A stretch of DNA of 39,461 nt from Pseudomonadota bacterium (GCA_021779835.1 JAJXZX010000030.1:1-39461), one strand, 5' to 3'; positions 1 through 7,933 are shown, numbered from the stretch's first letter. Notes: a model not told the origin generated them from the sequence alone. Translations and numbers: made by a program.

Positions 1-27
1 TTTTTCATTGGTGGCGTGCGTTGTCTT

Positions 28-120
28 TGCTTTGGTGGAAATATCCGCCCGCGGCAGGCGCCTTTTTGACGCGCGGCCCGGCAGATTGACGCCACGCCGC
101 CGCGCCTGTGTTGCGTGGCG
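28..120 (+). promoter_or_regulatory. Leader/intergenic region upstream of fabF with inverted repeat
   Basis: This gap upstream of fabF holds an 8-bp perfect inverted repeat, CGCCACGC at 90-97 and GCGTGGCG at 113-120, with a 15-base loop and no T-run after it. At 26-50 there is a degenerate copy, in inverted orientation, of the AAATA-C/T-TC element seen elsewhere in the window. In relatives acpP lies directly upstream of fabF, so this is probably the acpP-fabF spacer; acpP itself is outside the window. Function is inferred only. Confidence 0.3.
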
Positions 121-205
121 CGGGCGGGGCGTGTATCAACGCGCCGGTTGAGACGGCATGCGAGTGCCAAAGCCCGGTTTCGGGATGGATATGACGGGGG
201 ACGAC

Positions 206-1468
206 ATGCGGCGAGTTGTAATCACGGGTTTGGGCTTGCTGACACCGCTGGCTTGCGGTGTCGAGGAAACCTGGAGCCGGTTGCTTGCCGGTCAGTCTGG
301 GGCGGGGCCGATCACCAAATTTGACACGTCGCAGGTGATTACCACCTATGCCTGCGAGATCCCGCGCGGCGATGGCAGCGACGGCACCTTCAATCCCGAT
401 CAGTGGATGGAGCCAAAGGACCAACGCAAGGTTGATGATTTCATCCTTTACGGCATGTGTGCTGCGGTGCAGGCCGTGAGGGATTCGGGCTGGGTGCCGG
501 CGACCGAGGAAGAGCGCTGCCGCACGGGCGTGATGATCGGGTCGGGCATTGGCGGTTTGACCTCGATTGCCGAAACAGCGGTGCTGATCAAGGAGCGGGG
601 GCCGAAGCGGGTCAGCCCGTTCTTTATTCCGGGGGCGCTGATCAACCTGATCTCTGGGCAGGTGTCGATCCGCTTTGGTTTCAAGGGGCCGAACCATGCG
701 GTGGTGACGGCCTGTTCGACGGGCGCGCATGCGATTGGCGATGCGGCGCGGTTGATCCAGTGGGGCGATGCAGATGTGATGTTGGCGGGCGGCGCGGAAA
801 GCCCGATTTCGGAGATTGGCATTGCCGGGTTCAACGCCTGCAAGGCGCTGTCAACCAAGCGCGCCGATGATCCGGCCAAAGCAAGCCGCCCTTATGATGC
901 GGACCGCGACGGGTTCGTGATGGGTGAGGGCGCGGGTGTGGTCGTGTTGGAGGAATACGAGCACGCCAAGGCGCGCGGCGCAAAAATTTACGCGGAAGTG
1001 TTGGGCTATGGCCTGTCGGGCGATGCCTATCACATAACGGCACCCGCCGAGGATGGCGATGGCGGGTTCCGCTCCATGCAGGCGGCGCTGAAGCGGGCGG
1101 GGATTACGGCAGCGGATGTGGATTACATCAACGCGCATGGCACCTCGACCATGGCTGACACGATCGAGTTGGGCGCGGTGGAGCGGTTGATGGGGGATGC
1201 GGCTGCGGCGACGACGATGTCGTCGACCAAGTCAAGCATCGGGCATTTGCTTGGGGCGGCTGGTGCGGTTGAGGCGATTTTCTGCGTGCTTGCCCTTCGC
1301 GATCAGGTGGCACCGCCGACGATCAACCTTGAAAACCCGGCGGTTGCGCCGAAGCTGGATCTTGCACCGAACGTGGCGCGTAAGCGCAAGATTGATATCG
1401 CCCTGTCGAACTCGTTTGGGTTCGGCGGCACCAACGCCAGTCTGGTGTTGGGCAAGGTCACTGCGTGA
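206..1468 (+). CDS. fabF: Beta-ketoacyl-ACP synthase II
   Basis: This 420-residue protein condenses malonyl-ACP with a growing acyl-ACP in the cytoplasmic type II fatty acid synthesis cycle. The thiolase-fold signature is complete: nucleophile Cys170 in TACSTGAH, His311 in NAHGTSTMAD, Lys342 and His347 in TKSSIGHLLGAAGA, and the C-terminal NSFGFGGTN loop. Length and residue spacing match FabF rather than FabB or FabH. I start at 206 (MRRVVITGLG) because the family begins there and a GGGGG tract lies just upstream. An in-frame ATG at 158 would add 16 residues with no family match. The stop codon overlaps the mltG ATG by one base (TGATG), so the two genes are very likely co-transcribed and translationally coupled. 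Confidence 0.97.
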   Translation: MRRVVITGLGLLTPLACGVEETWSRLLAGQSGAGPITKFDTSQVITTYACEIPRGDGSDGTFNPDQWMEPKDQRKVDDFILYGMCAAVQAVRDSGWVPATEEERCRTGVMIGSGIGGLTSIAETAVLIKERGPKRVSPFFIPGALINLISGQVSIRFGFKGPNHAVVTACSTGAHAIGDAARLIQWGDADVMLAGGAESPISEIGIAGFNACKALSTKRADDPAKASRPYDADRDGFVMGEGAGVVVLEEYEHAKARGAKIYAEVLGYGLSGDAYHITAPAEDGDGGFRSMQAALKRAGITAADVDYINAHGTSTMADTIELGAVERLMGDAAAATTMSSTKSSIGHLLGAAGAVEAIFCVLALRDQVAPPTINLENPAVAPKLDLAPNVARKRKIDIALSNSFGFGGTNASLVLGKVTA

Positions 1469-2652
1469 TGTGGCGCTCTGTCGCCTCCAACGCGCTGACG
1501 GCTTTTATCGTCGTGCTGGCGGGGCTGGCGGGGCTGGTTGCCTGGGGGCAGCATGAGTTTACGCGACCGGGACCGCTTACCGCGGCGGTGTGCGTGCGGG
1601 TTGACAAGGGGGCGACGTTGGCCTCGGTCAGCAAGGCGTTGGTGGCGCAGGGCGCGATTTCGAGCGGCACGATCTTTCGGCTGGGTGCGGAATATACCAA
1701 TCGCGATATGGGGCTGAAGTTCGGCAATTATCTGGTGACGCCAGCGACCTCGATGACGGCGATCATTGATCTGTTGAGCAAGAGCGGGCAAAGCACCTGC
1801 GGCACCGACGTCAATTACCAGATTGGCGTGAATGGCGTGCAGATGGTGGTGCGCACGATGGAGCCTGCGACGCAAACATTTACCGAGATCGCCAAGTTCG
1901 ACCCTTCGACCGAGGCGGCACCTGCGGCCTATAATGACGCGATGAAGCTGCCGGATGTGCGCGAACGGGTTACGTTGGCGGAGGGCGTGACGAGCTGGCA
2001 GGTGGTGGACGCGCTGAAGAACGTCTCGTTCCTGACCGGCAATGTGGCGAAGGTGCCGGACGAGGGTAGCCTTGCACCGGAAAGCTATGAGATTTCCAAG
2101 GGCGAGACGCGAACGCAGCTGCTGGACGAGATGAAAACGCGGCAGGCGGAGGCGCTGGCGAAGGCCTGGGCGGCGCGCGCGCAGGGCTTGCCCTACAAGA
2201 CGCCGGACGAGGCGTTGGTGATGGCGTCCTTGGTGGAAAAGGAAACCGGGGTGGCGTCAGAGCGGCCCTTGGTGGCGTCAGTGTTCCTGAATCGCTTGGC
2301 GCAGGGGGTGAAGTTGCAGACGGACCCGGCGGTGATTTATGGAATCACCAAAGGACAGGGCGTGTTGGGGCGCGGTCTGCGGCAAAGCGAACTGCGCGCG
2401 CGCACGCCCTACAACACCTATGTCATCGACGGGTTGCCGCCGACGCCGATTGCCAACCCAGGGACGGCGAGCATCGAGGCGGCGCTGCATCCGGCAGATA
2501 CGAAATACCTTTATTTTGTTGCTGATGGCACGGGGGGACATGCCTTTGCCGAGACCTTGGCAGAGCATAACAAGAACGTCGCCAAGTGGCGCGCGATACA
2601 GGCGACGCAGCCGGATGCGGGGGCTGTGGGGCAGTCTGGCGCGCAACCTTAG
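1468..2652 (+). CDS. mltG: Endolytic peptidoglycan transglycosylase MltG
   Basis: This 394-residue YceG/MltG-family protein cleaves nascent glycan strands at the inner membrane and helps set glycan length. An N-terminal transmembrane anchor (about residues 8-28, rich in A, L, V and G) is followed by a periplasmic LysM-like part. The catalytic domain carries the EKETG motif near residue 258, whose glutamate is the family's catalytic residue, then SERPLVASVFLNRL, LQTDPAVIYG and GLPPTPIANPG. The start overlaps the fabF stop; a GTG three bases earlier (1465) is the only close alternative. A fabF-mltG pairing is common in proteobacteria. Downstream the strand continues into the GTA operon after a 135-base gap. 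Confidence 0.95.
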   Translation: MWRSVASNALTAFIVVLAGLAGLVAWGQHEFTRPGPLTAAVCVRVDKGATLASVSKALVAQGAISSGTIFRLGAEYTNRDMGLKFGNYLVTPATSMTAIIDLLSKSGQSTCGTDVNYQIGVNGVQMVVRTMEPATQTFTEIAKFDPSTEAAPAAYNDAMKLPDVRERVTLAEGVTSWQVVDALKNVSFLTGNVAKVPDEGSLAPESYEISKGETRTQLLDEMKTRQAEALAKAWAARAQGLPYKTPDEALVMASLVEKETGVASERPLVASVFLNRLAQGVKLQTDPAVIYGITKGQGVLGRGLRQSELRARTPYNTYVIDGLPPTPIANPGTASIEAALHPADTKYLYFVADGTGGHAFAETLAEHNKNVAKWRAIQATQPDAGAVGQSGAQP

Positions 2653-2661
2653 ATTTAGTTA

Positions 2662-2690
2662 TTGACTTTGCGCACGGTCTAAGGTAGACA
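2662..2690 (+). promoter_or_regulatory. Candidate GTA operon promoter with embedded dyad
   Basis: TTGACT at 2662-2667 (5 of 6 matches to the -35 consensus) is separated by 17 bases from TAGACA at 2685-2690, a weak -10. An inverted repeat GTCTA-AGG-TAGAC (2677-2689) covers the spacer and -10, flanked by GCAC (2672-2675) and GTGC (2693-2696), so the dyad extends. This geometry suits control by a dimeric regulator. In R. capsulatus the GTA promoter lies upstream of g1 and is activated by GafA; assigning this site to such a factor is inference. Confidence 0.45.
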
Positions 2691-2714
2691 TTGTGCATGC
2701 TAGAAGAGGTGGGC

Positions 2715-2747
2715 AAGCGGCACGGGGAAACCCGGCGCCGCTTTTTC
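2715..2747 (+). terminator. Terminator-like hairpin in the GTA leader
   Basis: Arms at 2715-2727 and 2731-2743 form 11 of 13 base pairs around an AAA loop and run into a TTTTT tract (2742-2746). It has the form of an intrinsic terminator. It could end fabF-mltG transcription. No plausible promoter fits between it and g1 (2788), so GTA transcription must read through it, which makes an attenuator possible. Confidence 0.5.
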
Positions 2748-2751
2748 ATTT

Positions 2752-2775
2752 CTCTCGTGCGGAATGGCATGAGAG
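2752..2775 (+). promoter_or_regulatory. Hairpin overlapping the g1 ribosome binding region
   Basis: CTCTCGTGC (2752-2760) pairs with GCATGAGAG (2767-2775), nine pairs including one G-U, around a six-base loop. The purine tract GAGAGG (2771-2776), the best Shine-Dalgarno candidate for g1 at 2788, lies almost entirely in the 3' arm, although its spacing to ATG is long (11 bases). A weaker ACGGA at 2779-2783 lies outside the stem. The structure could limit translation of the first GTA gene; this is inference. Confidence 0.35.
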
Positions 2776-2787
2776 GCAACGGACCAC

Positions 2788-3114
2788 ATGACATTTCACA
2801 CCATCGTCCAACAGGACTCGCCCCCGGAAACGCTGATTTCGGAGGCGCTGACGCTATACGCAACCGCTGCGGGGGTCTTCAGCATCGTCATCGACGAGGC
2901 GGCGAAGGGGACGCTGAAGAACCCGAGAGACGCGGCGGCCTATGCCAGGGAATACAATCTGGCGCTTCAAACGTTTTTGAGTGAGAGGGCGAAAGTTGAA
3001 AAACTCCGCAGAGACGAAGGGGGCATTGTCTACGACTATGCCCTCGACTTTGACGCCGCGCGAGATGAGATCGGGCGCCGTCTGGCTTGCCTCCGCGACG
3101 CCGGAAACGGTTGA
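2788..3114 (+). CDS. GTA small terminase subunit (g1)
   Basis: This 108-residue protein sits first in the GTA operon and matches the position, size and character of R. capsulatus GTA gene 1, shown in that species to act as the small terminase that recruits DNA to the packaging motor. The sequence is mostly predicted helix with charged segments (about residues 40-80, SERAKVEKLRRDEG), as in TerS-like proteins, but has no signature motif that I can read, so the function rests on synteny. GTA small terminases lack specific pac recognition, which fits random host-DNA packaging. The 3' end overlaps the start of the large terminase gene by about 50 bases. Confidence 0.8.
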   Translation: MTFHTIVQQDSPPETLISEALTLYATAAGVFSIVIDEAAKGTLKNPRDAAAYAREYNLALQTFLSERAKVEKLRRDEGGIVYDYALDFDAARDEIGRRLACLRDAGNG

Positions 3115-4408
3115 TGCGTTTCTGGATGGGCTGAGCACGAACGCGTTGCTGGCCCTGCCGTGGTTGTTCGAGTTTTGGGCCTTGCCGCATCAGATCGCGC
3201 CGGTGGGGGCGTGGAAAACCTGGGCCATCATGGGCGGACGGGGTGCGGGCAAGACGCGGGCCGGGGCGGAGTGGGTGCGCAGCGAAGTGGAAGGCGCGCG
3301 CCCGCTGGACCCCGGCCGGTCCAAGCGGGTGGCGCTGGTCGGCGAGACGGTCGATCAGGTGCGCGAGGTGATGGTGTTTGGCGAAAGCGGCATCCTTGCC
3401 TGCTCGCCTCCCGACCGCAAACCAGTGTGGGAGGCGGGGCGCAAGCGGCTGGTTTGGCCGAATGGCGCGGTGGCGTATGTGTTTTCAGCGCATGACCCCG
3501 AGAGTTTGCGCGGGCCGCAGTTTGATGCGGCTTGGGCGGATGAGCTGGCAAAATGGCCGAAGGGGCAGGCGGCGTGGGACATGTTGCAGTTCGCGCTGCG
3601 GCTGGGGCCTGCGCCGCGGCAGGTGGTGACGACGACGCCGCAGAATGTGGGGGTGCTGAAGTCGTTGCTGAAGAACCCCTCGACCGTGGTGACACATGCG
3701 CCGACCGAGGCGAACCGCGCGTATCTGGCGGCCTCGTTTCTGGAGGAGGTGCGGGCGCGGTATGCGGGGTCGCGGCTGGGGCGGCAGGAGTTGGACGGCG
3801 AATTGCTGGAGGATGCGCCGGGCGCACTGTGGACGCTTGATTTGCTGGAGCGGGCTGCGGTCAAGGCGGTGCCGGCAATGACGCGGGTGGTGGTGGCGGT
3901 TGATCCGCCTGTCACCGGGCACGAGGGGTCGGATGAGTGCGGCATCGTGGTGGCGGGCGTGGTGATGGAGGGGCCGCCGCAGCAGTGGCGGGCCTATGTG
4001 CTGGAGGATGCCAGCGTCTCGGCCGCCTCGCCCGAGCAGTGGGCGCGGGCGGCGCTTGCGGCGATGAAGCGGCACGGGGCAGAGCGGCTTGTCGCGGAGG
4101 TCAATCAGGGCGGCGAGCTGGTGGAAACCGTCCTTCGCGGTATTGATGCGCTGGTGCCCTACCGCGCGGTGCGGGCGTCGCGGGGAAAGGTGGCGCGGGC
4201 AGAGCCGGTGGCGGCGCTTTACGAGCAAGGACGGGTCAAGCATCTGCCGGGGCTGGCCATGCTGGAAGATCAGATGATGGCGATGACGGTGCAGGGCTAT
4301 GCCGGGCGCGGCAGCCCGGACCGGGTCGATGCGCTGGTCTGGGCGCTGAACGACCTGATGGTGAACCCGGCGCAGGGCTGGCAACGGCCACAGGTGCGCA
4401 GTCTTTAA
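3065..4408 (+). CDS. GTA large terminase, ATPase/nuclease (g2)
   Basis: This 447-residue protein is the packaging motor that translocates DNA into the prohead and cuts it at headful. The N-terminal ATPase has a Walker A motif GGRGAGKT (57-64) and a Walker B ending in the acidic pair DE (159-160, AAWADE). The C-terminal RNase H-like nuclease begins at VVVAVDPP with Asp280, with further acidic residues including SPDRVDAL near the C terminus. I start at the ATG at 3065 inside the end of g1; upstream in-frame starts at 3038 and 2981 exist but give no family-like sequence. All catalytic motifs are intact. A 140-base gap follows before the portal gene. Confidence 0.95.
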   Translation: MRSGAVWLASATPETVDAFLDGLSTNALLALPWLFEFWALPHQIAPVGAWKTWAIMGGRGAGKTRAGAEWVRSEVEGARPLDPGRSKRVALVGETVDQVREVMVFGESGILACSPPDRKPVWEAGRKRLVWPNGAVAYVFSAHDPESLRGPQFDAAWADELAKWPKGQAAWDMLQFALRLGPAPRQVVTTTPQNVGVLKSLLKNPSTVVTHAPTEANRAYLAASFLEEVRARYAGSRLGRQELDGELLEDAPGALWTLDLLERAAVKAVPAMTRVVVAVDPPVTGHEGSDECGIVVAGVVMEGPPQQWRAYVLEDASVSAASPEQWARAALAAMKRHGAERLVAEVNQGGELVETVLRGIDALVPYRAVRASRGKVARAEPVAALYEQGRVKHLPGLAMLEDQMMAMTVQGYAGRGSPDRVDALVWALNDLMVNPAQGWQRPQVRSL

Positions 4409-4548
4409 CCTTTTCATTACGGGCGGGCTTTGCGGCGGCCTCGGCATGTGTCGGGGGCGGGAGCGGGGTATTTTTGCCTGCGGCAGACGCGGATTGAGGG
4501 CGGGGCGGCTTTGGCGCGCCCTTCCCACGGCAACGAGGAGCGGAGCGG
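4409..4548 (+). other. Intergenic gap between GTA terminase and portal genes
   Basis: This is one of the few real gaps in the operon. It carries a GGGGTATTTTTGCC element (4465-4478) that resembles the dispersed GAGTATTT elements of this window, a small CTGCGGCAG palindrome just after it, and a good ribosome binding site (GAGGAGCGGAG) for the portal gene. I see no open frame with gene-like character here. Confidence 0.4.
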
Positions 4549-5733
4549 ATGGTGTTTGATTTCTTGCGGGGCAAGGCAGAAGCGCAGGCGGTGCCGGAGC
4601 GGAAGGCCTCGGCCACCGGCTCGGTGATTGCCTGGGCGACGGGGTCGGGTCGGGTGGCGTGGTCGGCGCGCGATACGGTGTCGCTGACACGGATCGGATT
4701 TCAGGGCAATCCGATCGGCTTTCGCGTGGTGAAGCTGATTGCAGAGGCGGCGGCGGCGCTGCCTTTGGTGTTTCAGGATGCCGACCGGCGTTATGACCTG
4801 CATCCGCTGATCGACCTGATCGCGCGGCCCAATGCGGCGCAGGGGCGGGCGGAACTGTTCGAGGCGCTGTATGGGCAGCTTTTGCTGTCGGGCAACGGCT
4901 ATCTGGAGGCGGTGCTGGGCTCTGGGCGGTTGCCCGGAGAGCTGCATGTGCTGCGGTCGGACCGCATGACGCTGGTGCCGGGGGCGGATGGCTGGCCGGT
5001 GGCCTATGACTACGCGGTGGGCAACCGGAAACATCGGTTTGACATGACCGGGCCGGTGCCGCCGATCTGCCATATCAAAAGCTTCCACCCGCAGGATGAC
5101 CACTACGGCTTTGCCCCGATGCAGGCGGCGGCGGTGGCGATTGACGTGCATAATTCGGCTTCAAGCTGGTCGAAGGCGCTGTTGGATAATGCGGCACGGC
5201 CCTCTGGCGCGATTGTTTATCGTGGTGCGGATGGGCAGGGCGCGTTGTCGACGGATCAGTATGACCGGCTGGTCAGCGAAATGGAGAGCCACCATCAGGG
5301 CGCGCGCAACGCGGGGCGGCCGATGTTGCTGGAGGGCGGGCTCGACTGGAAACCTATGGGGTTCAGCCCGTCGGACATGGAGTTTCTGAAGACCAAGGAG
5401 GGCGCGGCGCGCGAGATCGCCATCGCCTTTGGCGTGCCGCCGATGCTGATGGGCATTCCGGGCGACGCGACCTATGGCAATTACCAAGAGGCGAACCGGG
5501 CGTTTTACCGGCTGACCGTGGTGCCACTGGCGACGCGGGTGACGGCGTCGGTGGCGCATTGGCTGGGCGAATTTACCGGCGAAGCTATCGATATTCGCCC
5601 CGATCTGGATCAGGTGCCGGCCTTGCAGGCAGAGCGGGACGCGCAATGGGCGCGGGTAGGGGCGGCGACCTTCCTGTCTGACGCGGAAAAGCGCGCGATT
5701 CTGGGGCTGCCCCGCATCATGGAGGGCCTATGA
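4549..5733 (+). CDS. GTA portal protein (g3)
   Basis: This 394-residue HK97-family portal forms the dodecameric ring at the capsid vertex through which DNA enters and leaves. Family-typical segments are visible: VSLTRIGFQGNPIGFRVVKLIAEAAAALPL near the N terminus, the LLSGNGYLEAV and ELHVLRSDRM segments, and in the C-terminal half FLKTKEGAAREIAIAFGVPPMLMGIPGDATYGNYQEANRAFY. The length is normal for GTA portals. A GAGGAG ribosome binding site lies eight to ten bases before the ATG. The 3' end overlaps g3.5 by four bases (ATGA). Confidence 0.95.
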   Translation: MVFDFLRGKAEAQAVPERKASATGSVIAWATGSGRVAWSARDTVSLTRIGFQGNPIGFRVVKLIAEAAAALPLVFQDADRRYDLHPLIDLIARPNAAQGRAELFEALYGQLLLSGNGYLEAVLGSGRLPGELHVLRSDRMTLVPGADGWPVAYDYAVGNRKHRFDMTGPVPPICHIKSFHPQDDHYGFAPMQAAAVAIDVHNSASSWSKALLDNAARPSGAIVYRGADGQGALSTDQYDRLVSEMESHHQGARNAGRPMLLEGGLDWKPMGFSPSDMEFLKTKEGAAREIAIAFGVPPMLMGIPGDATYGNYQEANRAFYRLTVVPLATRVTASVAHWLGEFTGEAIDIRPDLDQVPALQAERDAQWARVGAATFLSDAEKRAILGLPRIMEGL

Positions 5734-5975
5734 CAACACGCAGAGAGGGGCCGGGCTCGCGTTACCTCTACGACAGTTTTGACGCGGCGGCGGCGCGGAT
5801 CGAGGCGAATGAGCGGGTATCGGAAGAGCGCTGGGTCGCGCTGGAATACCGGCTGAACCAGATCGAAGGCAGTCTGGAGCGGGTCGAGCGGCGGATCTGG
5901 TTCGGGGTCTATGGCGTGGCGGCCTTTTTGTTGGCGCAGGGCACGCAGGCGCTGCTTCAGACTTTGGTGAAATGA
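5730..5975 (+). CDS. GTA small protein g3.5, predicted membrane segment
   Basis: This 81-residue protein occupies the place of R. capsulatus GTA gene 3.5 between portal and protease. Residues about 15-55 form a charged, probably coiled-coil helix (RIEANERVSEERWVALEYRLNQIEGSLERVERR), followed by one hydrophobic segment (about 58-78, WFGVYGVAAFLLAQGTQALL) that could cross a membrane. No enzymatic motif is visible and the function is unknown. It overlaps its neighbours by four bases on each side (ATGA), so it is translated as part of the operon. Confidence 0.75.
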   Translation: MTTRREGPGSRYLYDSFDAAAARIEANERVSEERWVALEYRLNQIEGSLERVERRIWFGVYGVAAFLLAQGTQALLQTLVK

Positions 5976-6541
5976 GGGATTTTCACATGGATGGACAGGA
6001 TTACGGCTTGGAGTTGAAGTTCCATCGGCCCGAGGCGGGGCTGGTGATGACGGATGGCACACGGGTCGAGGGCTATGCCTCGGTCTTTGGCGTGCGCGAT
6101 CAGGGCGGCGATGTCGTGCTGGCGGGGGCCTATGCCAAATCGCTGGCGGTGATCGCGGCGCGGGGTGGGCGGGTGAAGATGCTGTGGCAGCATGATCCGA
6201 CGCAGCCGATCGGCATCTGGGACGAGGTACGCGAGGATGCGGTGGGGCTTTACGTCAAGGGGCGGCTGTTGCCAGAGGTTGCCAAGGGTCGCGAAGCGGT
6301 GGCGCTGATCGGGGCGGGGGCGATCGAGGGGCTTTCGATCGGTTATCGCACGGTGGCGGCGGAAAAGGACGCCAAGGGGCAGCGGCTGTTGTCAGAGCTG
6401 GACCTATGGGAGGTGTCGCTGGTGACCTTCCCGATGCTGCCGCAGGCGCGTGTTTCCGCGAAGGCGGAGGCGCAGGACGAGACGATGCAGGATTTGGCGG
6501 CGGCCCTTGAGGCCGCGCGCCGGATGCTCGCCGAACGCTGA
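5972..6541 (+). CDS. GTA prohead maturation protease (g4)
   Basis: This 189-residue HK97-type serine protease processes the capsid protein during head assembly. The recognisable core runs VEGYASVFGVRDQGGD, then LWQHDP with His74, GLSIGY with Ser122 and LWEVSLVTFP with Glu147. The spacing of the histidine and serine matches the HK97 protease catalytic pair. The gene starts at the ATG overlapping the g3.5 stop; a second ATG at 5987 (MDGQDYG) is possible. It lies directly before the capsid gene, the usual arrangement. It is intact and likely active. Confidence 0.93.
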   Translation: MRDFHMDGQDYGLELKFHRPEAGLVMTDGTRVEGYASVFGVRDQGGDVVLAGAYAKSLAVIAARGGRVKMLWQHDPTQPIGIWDEVREDAVGLYVKGRLLPEVAKGREAVALIGAGAIEGLSIGYRTVAAEKDAKGQRLLSELDLWEVSLVTFPMLPQARVSAKAEAQDETMQDLAAALEAARRMLAER

Positions 6542-6578
6542 GGCGGGCGGCAACTTTCACCAATCCGAGGATGACAGG

Positions 6579-7790
6579 ATGACAAAGACCGAGACGAAGG
6601 CTCGGGCCGGGACAGGTTTGCCTGACGGCCAGAGGGTGGACGCGGGGAGCGCGGACGTGAAGACGGCGCTGTTGGGGTTCTTGAGCGAATTCAAGGGCTT
6701 TCAGGGCGAAATGAAATCTGTGTTGCAACAACAGGAAGAGCGTTTGACCATGCTGGATCGCAAGACCATGACCTCGGGCCGTCCGGCCCTCTCGATGGCG
6801 GCCGATATTGAGGCGCCGCATCTGAAGGCGTTTGACGTCTATCTGCGCAATGGCGACGATGACGGGCTGCGCGGCCTTGTGCTGGACGGCAAGGCGATGA
6901 GCACTGCGGTGGCGGCGGATGGCGGCTATCTGGTCGATCCGCAGACGGCGGCGACGATCCGTTCGGCGCTGACCGCGACGGCCTCGATCCGCGCGATTGC
7001 CAATGTGGTGACGGTGGAGGCGACGTCCTATGACGTGCTGATCGACCACACGGACGTGGGCACCGGCTGGGCGTCGGAAACGGCGGCGATGGCGGAGACC
7101 GCGACGCCGCAGATCGAGCGGATCTCGATCGCGCTGAACGAGCTGAGCGCGATGCCGAAGGCGAGCCAGCGGCTGCTGGATGACAGCGCGTTTGACATCG
7201 AGGGCTGGTTGGCCAGCCGTATCGCGGACAAGTTCGCGCGGTCGGAAGCGCAGGCGTTCATTTCGGGCGATGGCGTGGACAAGCCGAAGGGCTTCCTAGC
7301 GCATCCGAACGTGGCGGAGGCGTCGTGGACCTGGGGCAACCTTGGCTATGTCGCGACAGGCAACGACGGGGATTTCGCGGCGACCAATGCGTCGGACGCG
7401 ATTGTGGACCTCGTTTACGCGCTGTCGGCGGAGTATCGGGCGAACGGAAGTTTCGTGATGAACTCGAAAACCGCGGGCGCCGTGCGCAAAATGAAGGACG
7501 CCGATGGGCGCTTCCTGTGGGCGGACGGTTTGCAGGCGGGCGAGCCTGCGCGGCTGATGGGGTATCCGGTGCTGGTGGCGGAGGACATGCCCGACATTGC
7601 CTCCGGTGCTTGCGCGGTGGCGTTTGGTGACTTCGCCTCGGGCTACACGATTGCGGAACGCCCGGATCTGCGCGTGCTGCGCGACCCGTTCTCGGCCAAG
7701 CCCTATGTGCTGTTCTATGCCTCCAAGCGGGTTGGCGGTGATGTCAGCGACTTCTCGGCGATCAAGCTGCTGAAGTTCTCGGCCGCCTGA
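6579..7790 (+). CDS. GTA major capsid protein (g5)
   Basis: This 403-residue HK97-fold capsid protein makes the T=3-like oblate GTA head. The N-terminal segment (about 1-100) is charged and helical and is expected to act as the scaffolding delta domain removed by the g4 protease. The mature domain begins around AMSTAVAADGGYLVDP and includes the family blocks TSYDVLIDH, ETAAMAETATPQIERI, SAMPKASQRLLDDS, EAQAFISGDG and GYTIAERPDLRVLRDP. I start at 6579 because of GAGGATGACAGG upstream; the frame extends to 6450 but only as arginine-rich read-through inside g4. A very stable hairpin starts 13 bases after the stop codon. Confidence 0.95.
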   Translation: MTKTETKARAGTGLPDGQRVDAGSADVKTALLGFLSEFKGFQGEMKSVLQQQEERLTMLDRKTMTSGRPALSMAADIEAPHLKAFDVYLRNGDDDGLRGLVLDGKAMSTAVAADGGYLVDPQTAATIRSALTATASIRAIANVVTVEATSYDVLIDHTDVGTGWASETAAMAETATPQIERISIALNELSAMPKASQRLLDDSAFDIEGWLASRIADKFARSEAQAFISGDGVDKPKGFLAHPNVAEASWTWGNLGYVATGNDGDFAATNASDAIVDLVYALSAEYRANGSFVMNSKTAGAVRKMKDADGRFLWADGLQAGEPARLMGYPVLVAEDMPDIASGACAVAFGDFASGYTIAERPDLRVLRDPFSAKPYVLFYASKRVGGDVSDFSAIKLLKFSAA

Positions 7791-7802
7791 GGCTGGCGTG
7801 AT

Positions 7803-7826
7803 CGCCCGGTCCTTCGGGGCCGGGCG
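7803..7826 (+). promoter_or_regulatory. UUCG-capped hairpin after the capsid gene
   Basis: A ten-pair stem (arms 7803-7812 and 7817-7826, one G-U) is closed by a C(UUCG)G tetraloop, one of the most stable RNA hairpins. It lies 13 bases after the g5 stop in a 143-base gap of an otherwise gapless operon. No T-run follows, so it is more likely a 3'-end stabiliser or partial pause site than a strong terminator. Confidence 0.5.
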
Positions 7827-7933
7827 CGGGCGCGTGCCGGTCTGGCCGGCGTCGTCTAGCAGTCCCCTCCGTCCGAGCGGCGGCGGTGGCACGCGCCCAT
7901 CTATCAGAATTGGCCGAAAATCGGAGAGATTCC

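Noticed and set aside
2691..2984. 97-codon frame across the GTA leader into g1
   Set aside because: It runs out of frame through g1 and through the leader hairpins; composition is not protein-like and no family is recognised. A short leader peptide cannot be fully excluded.
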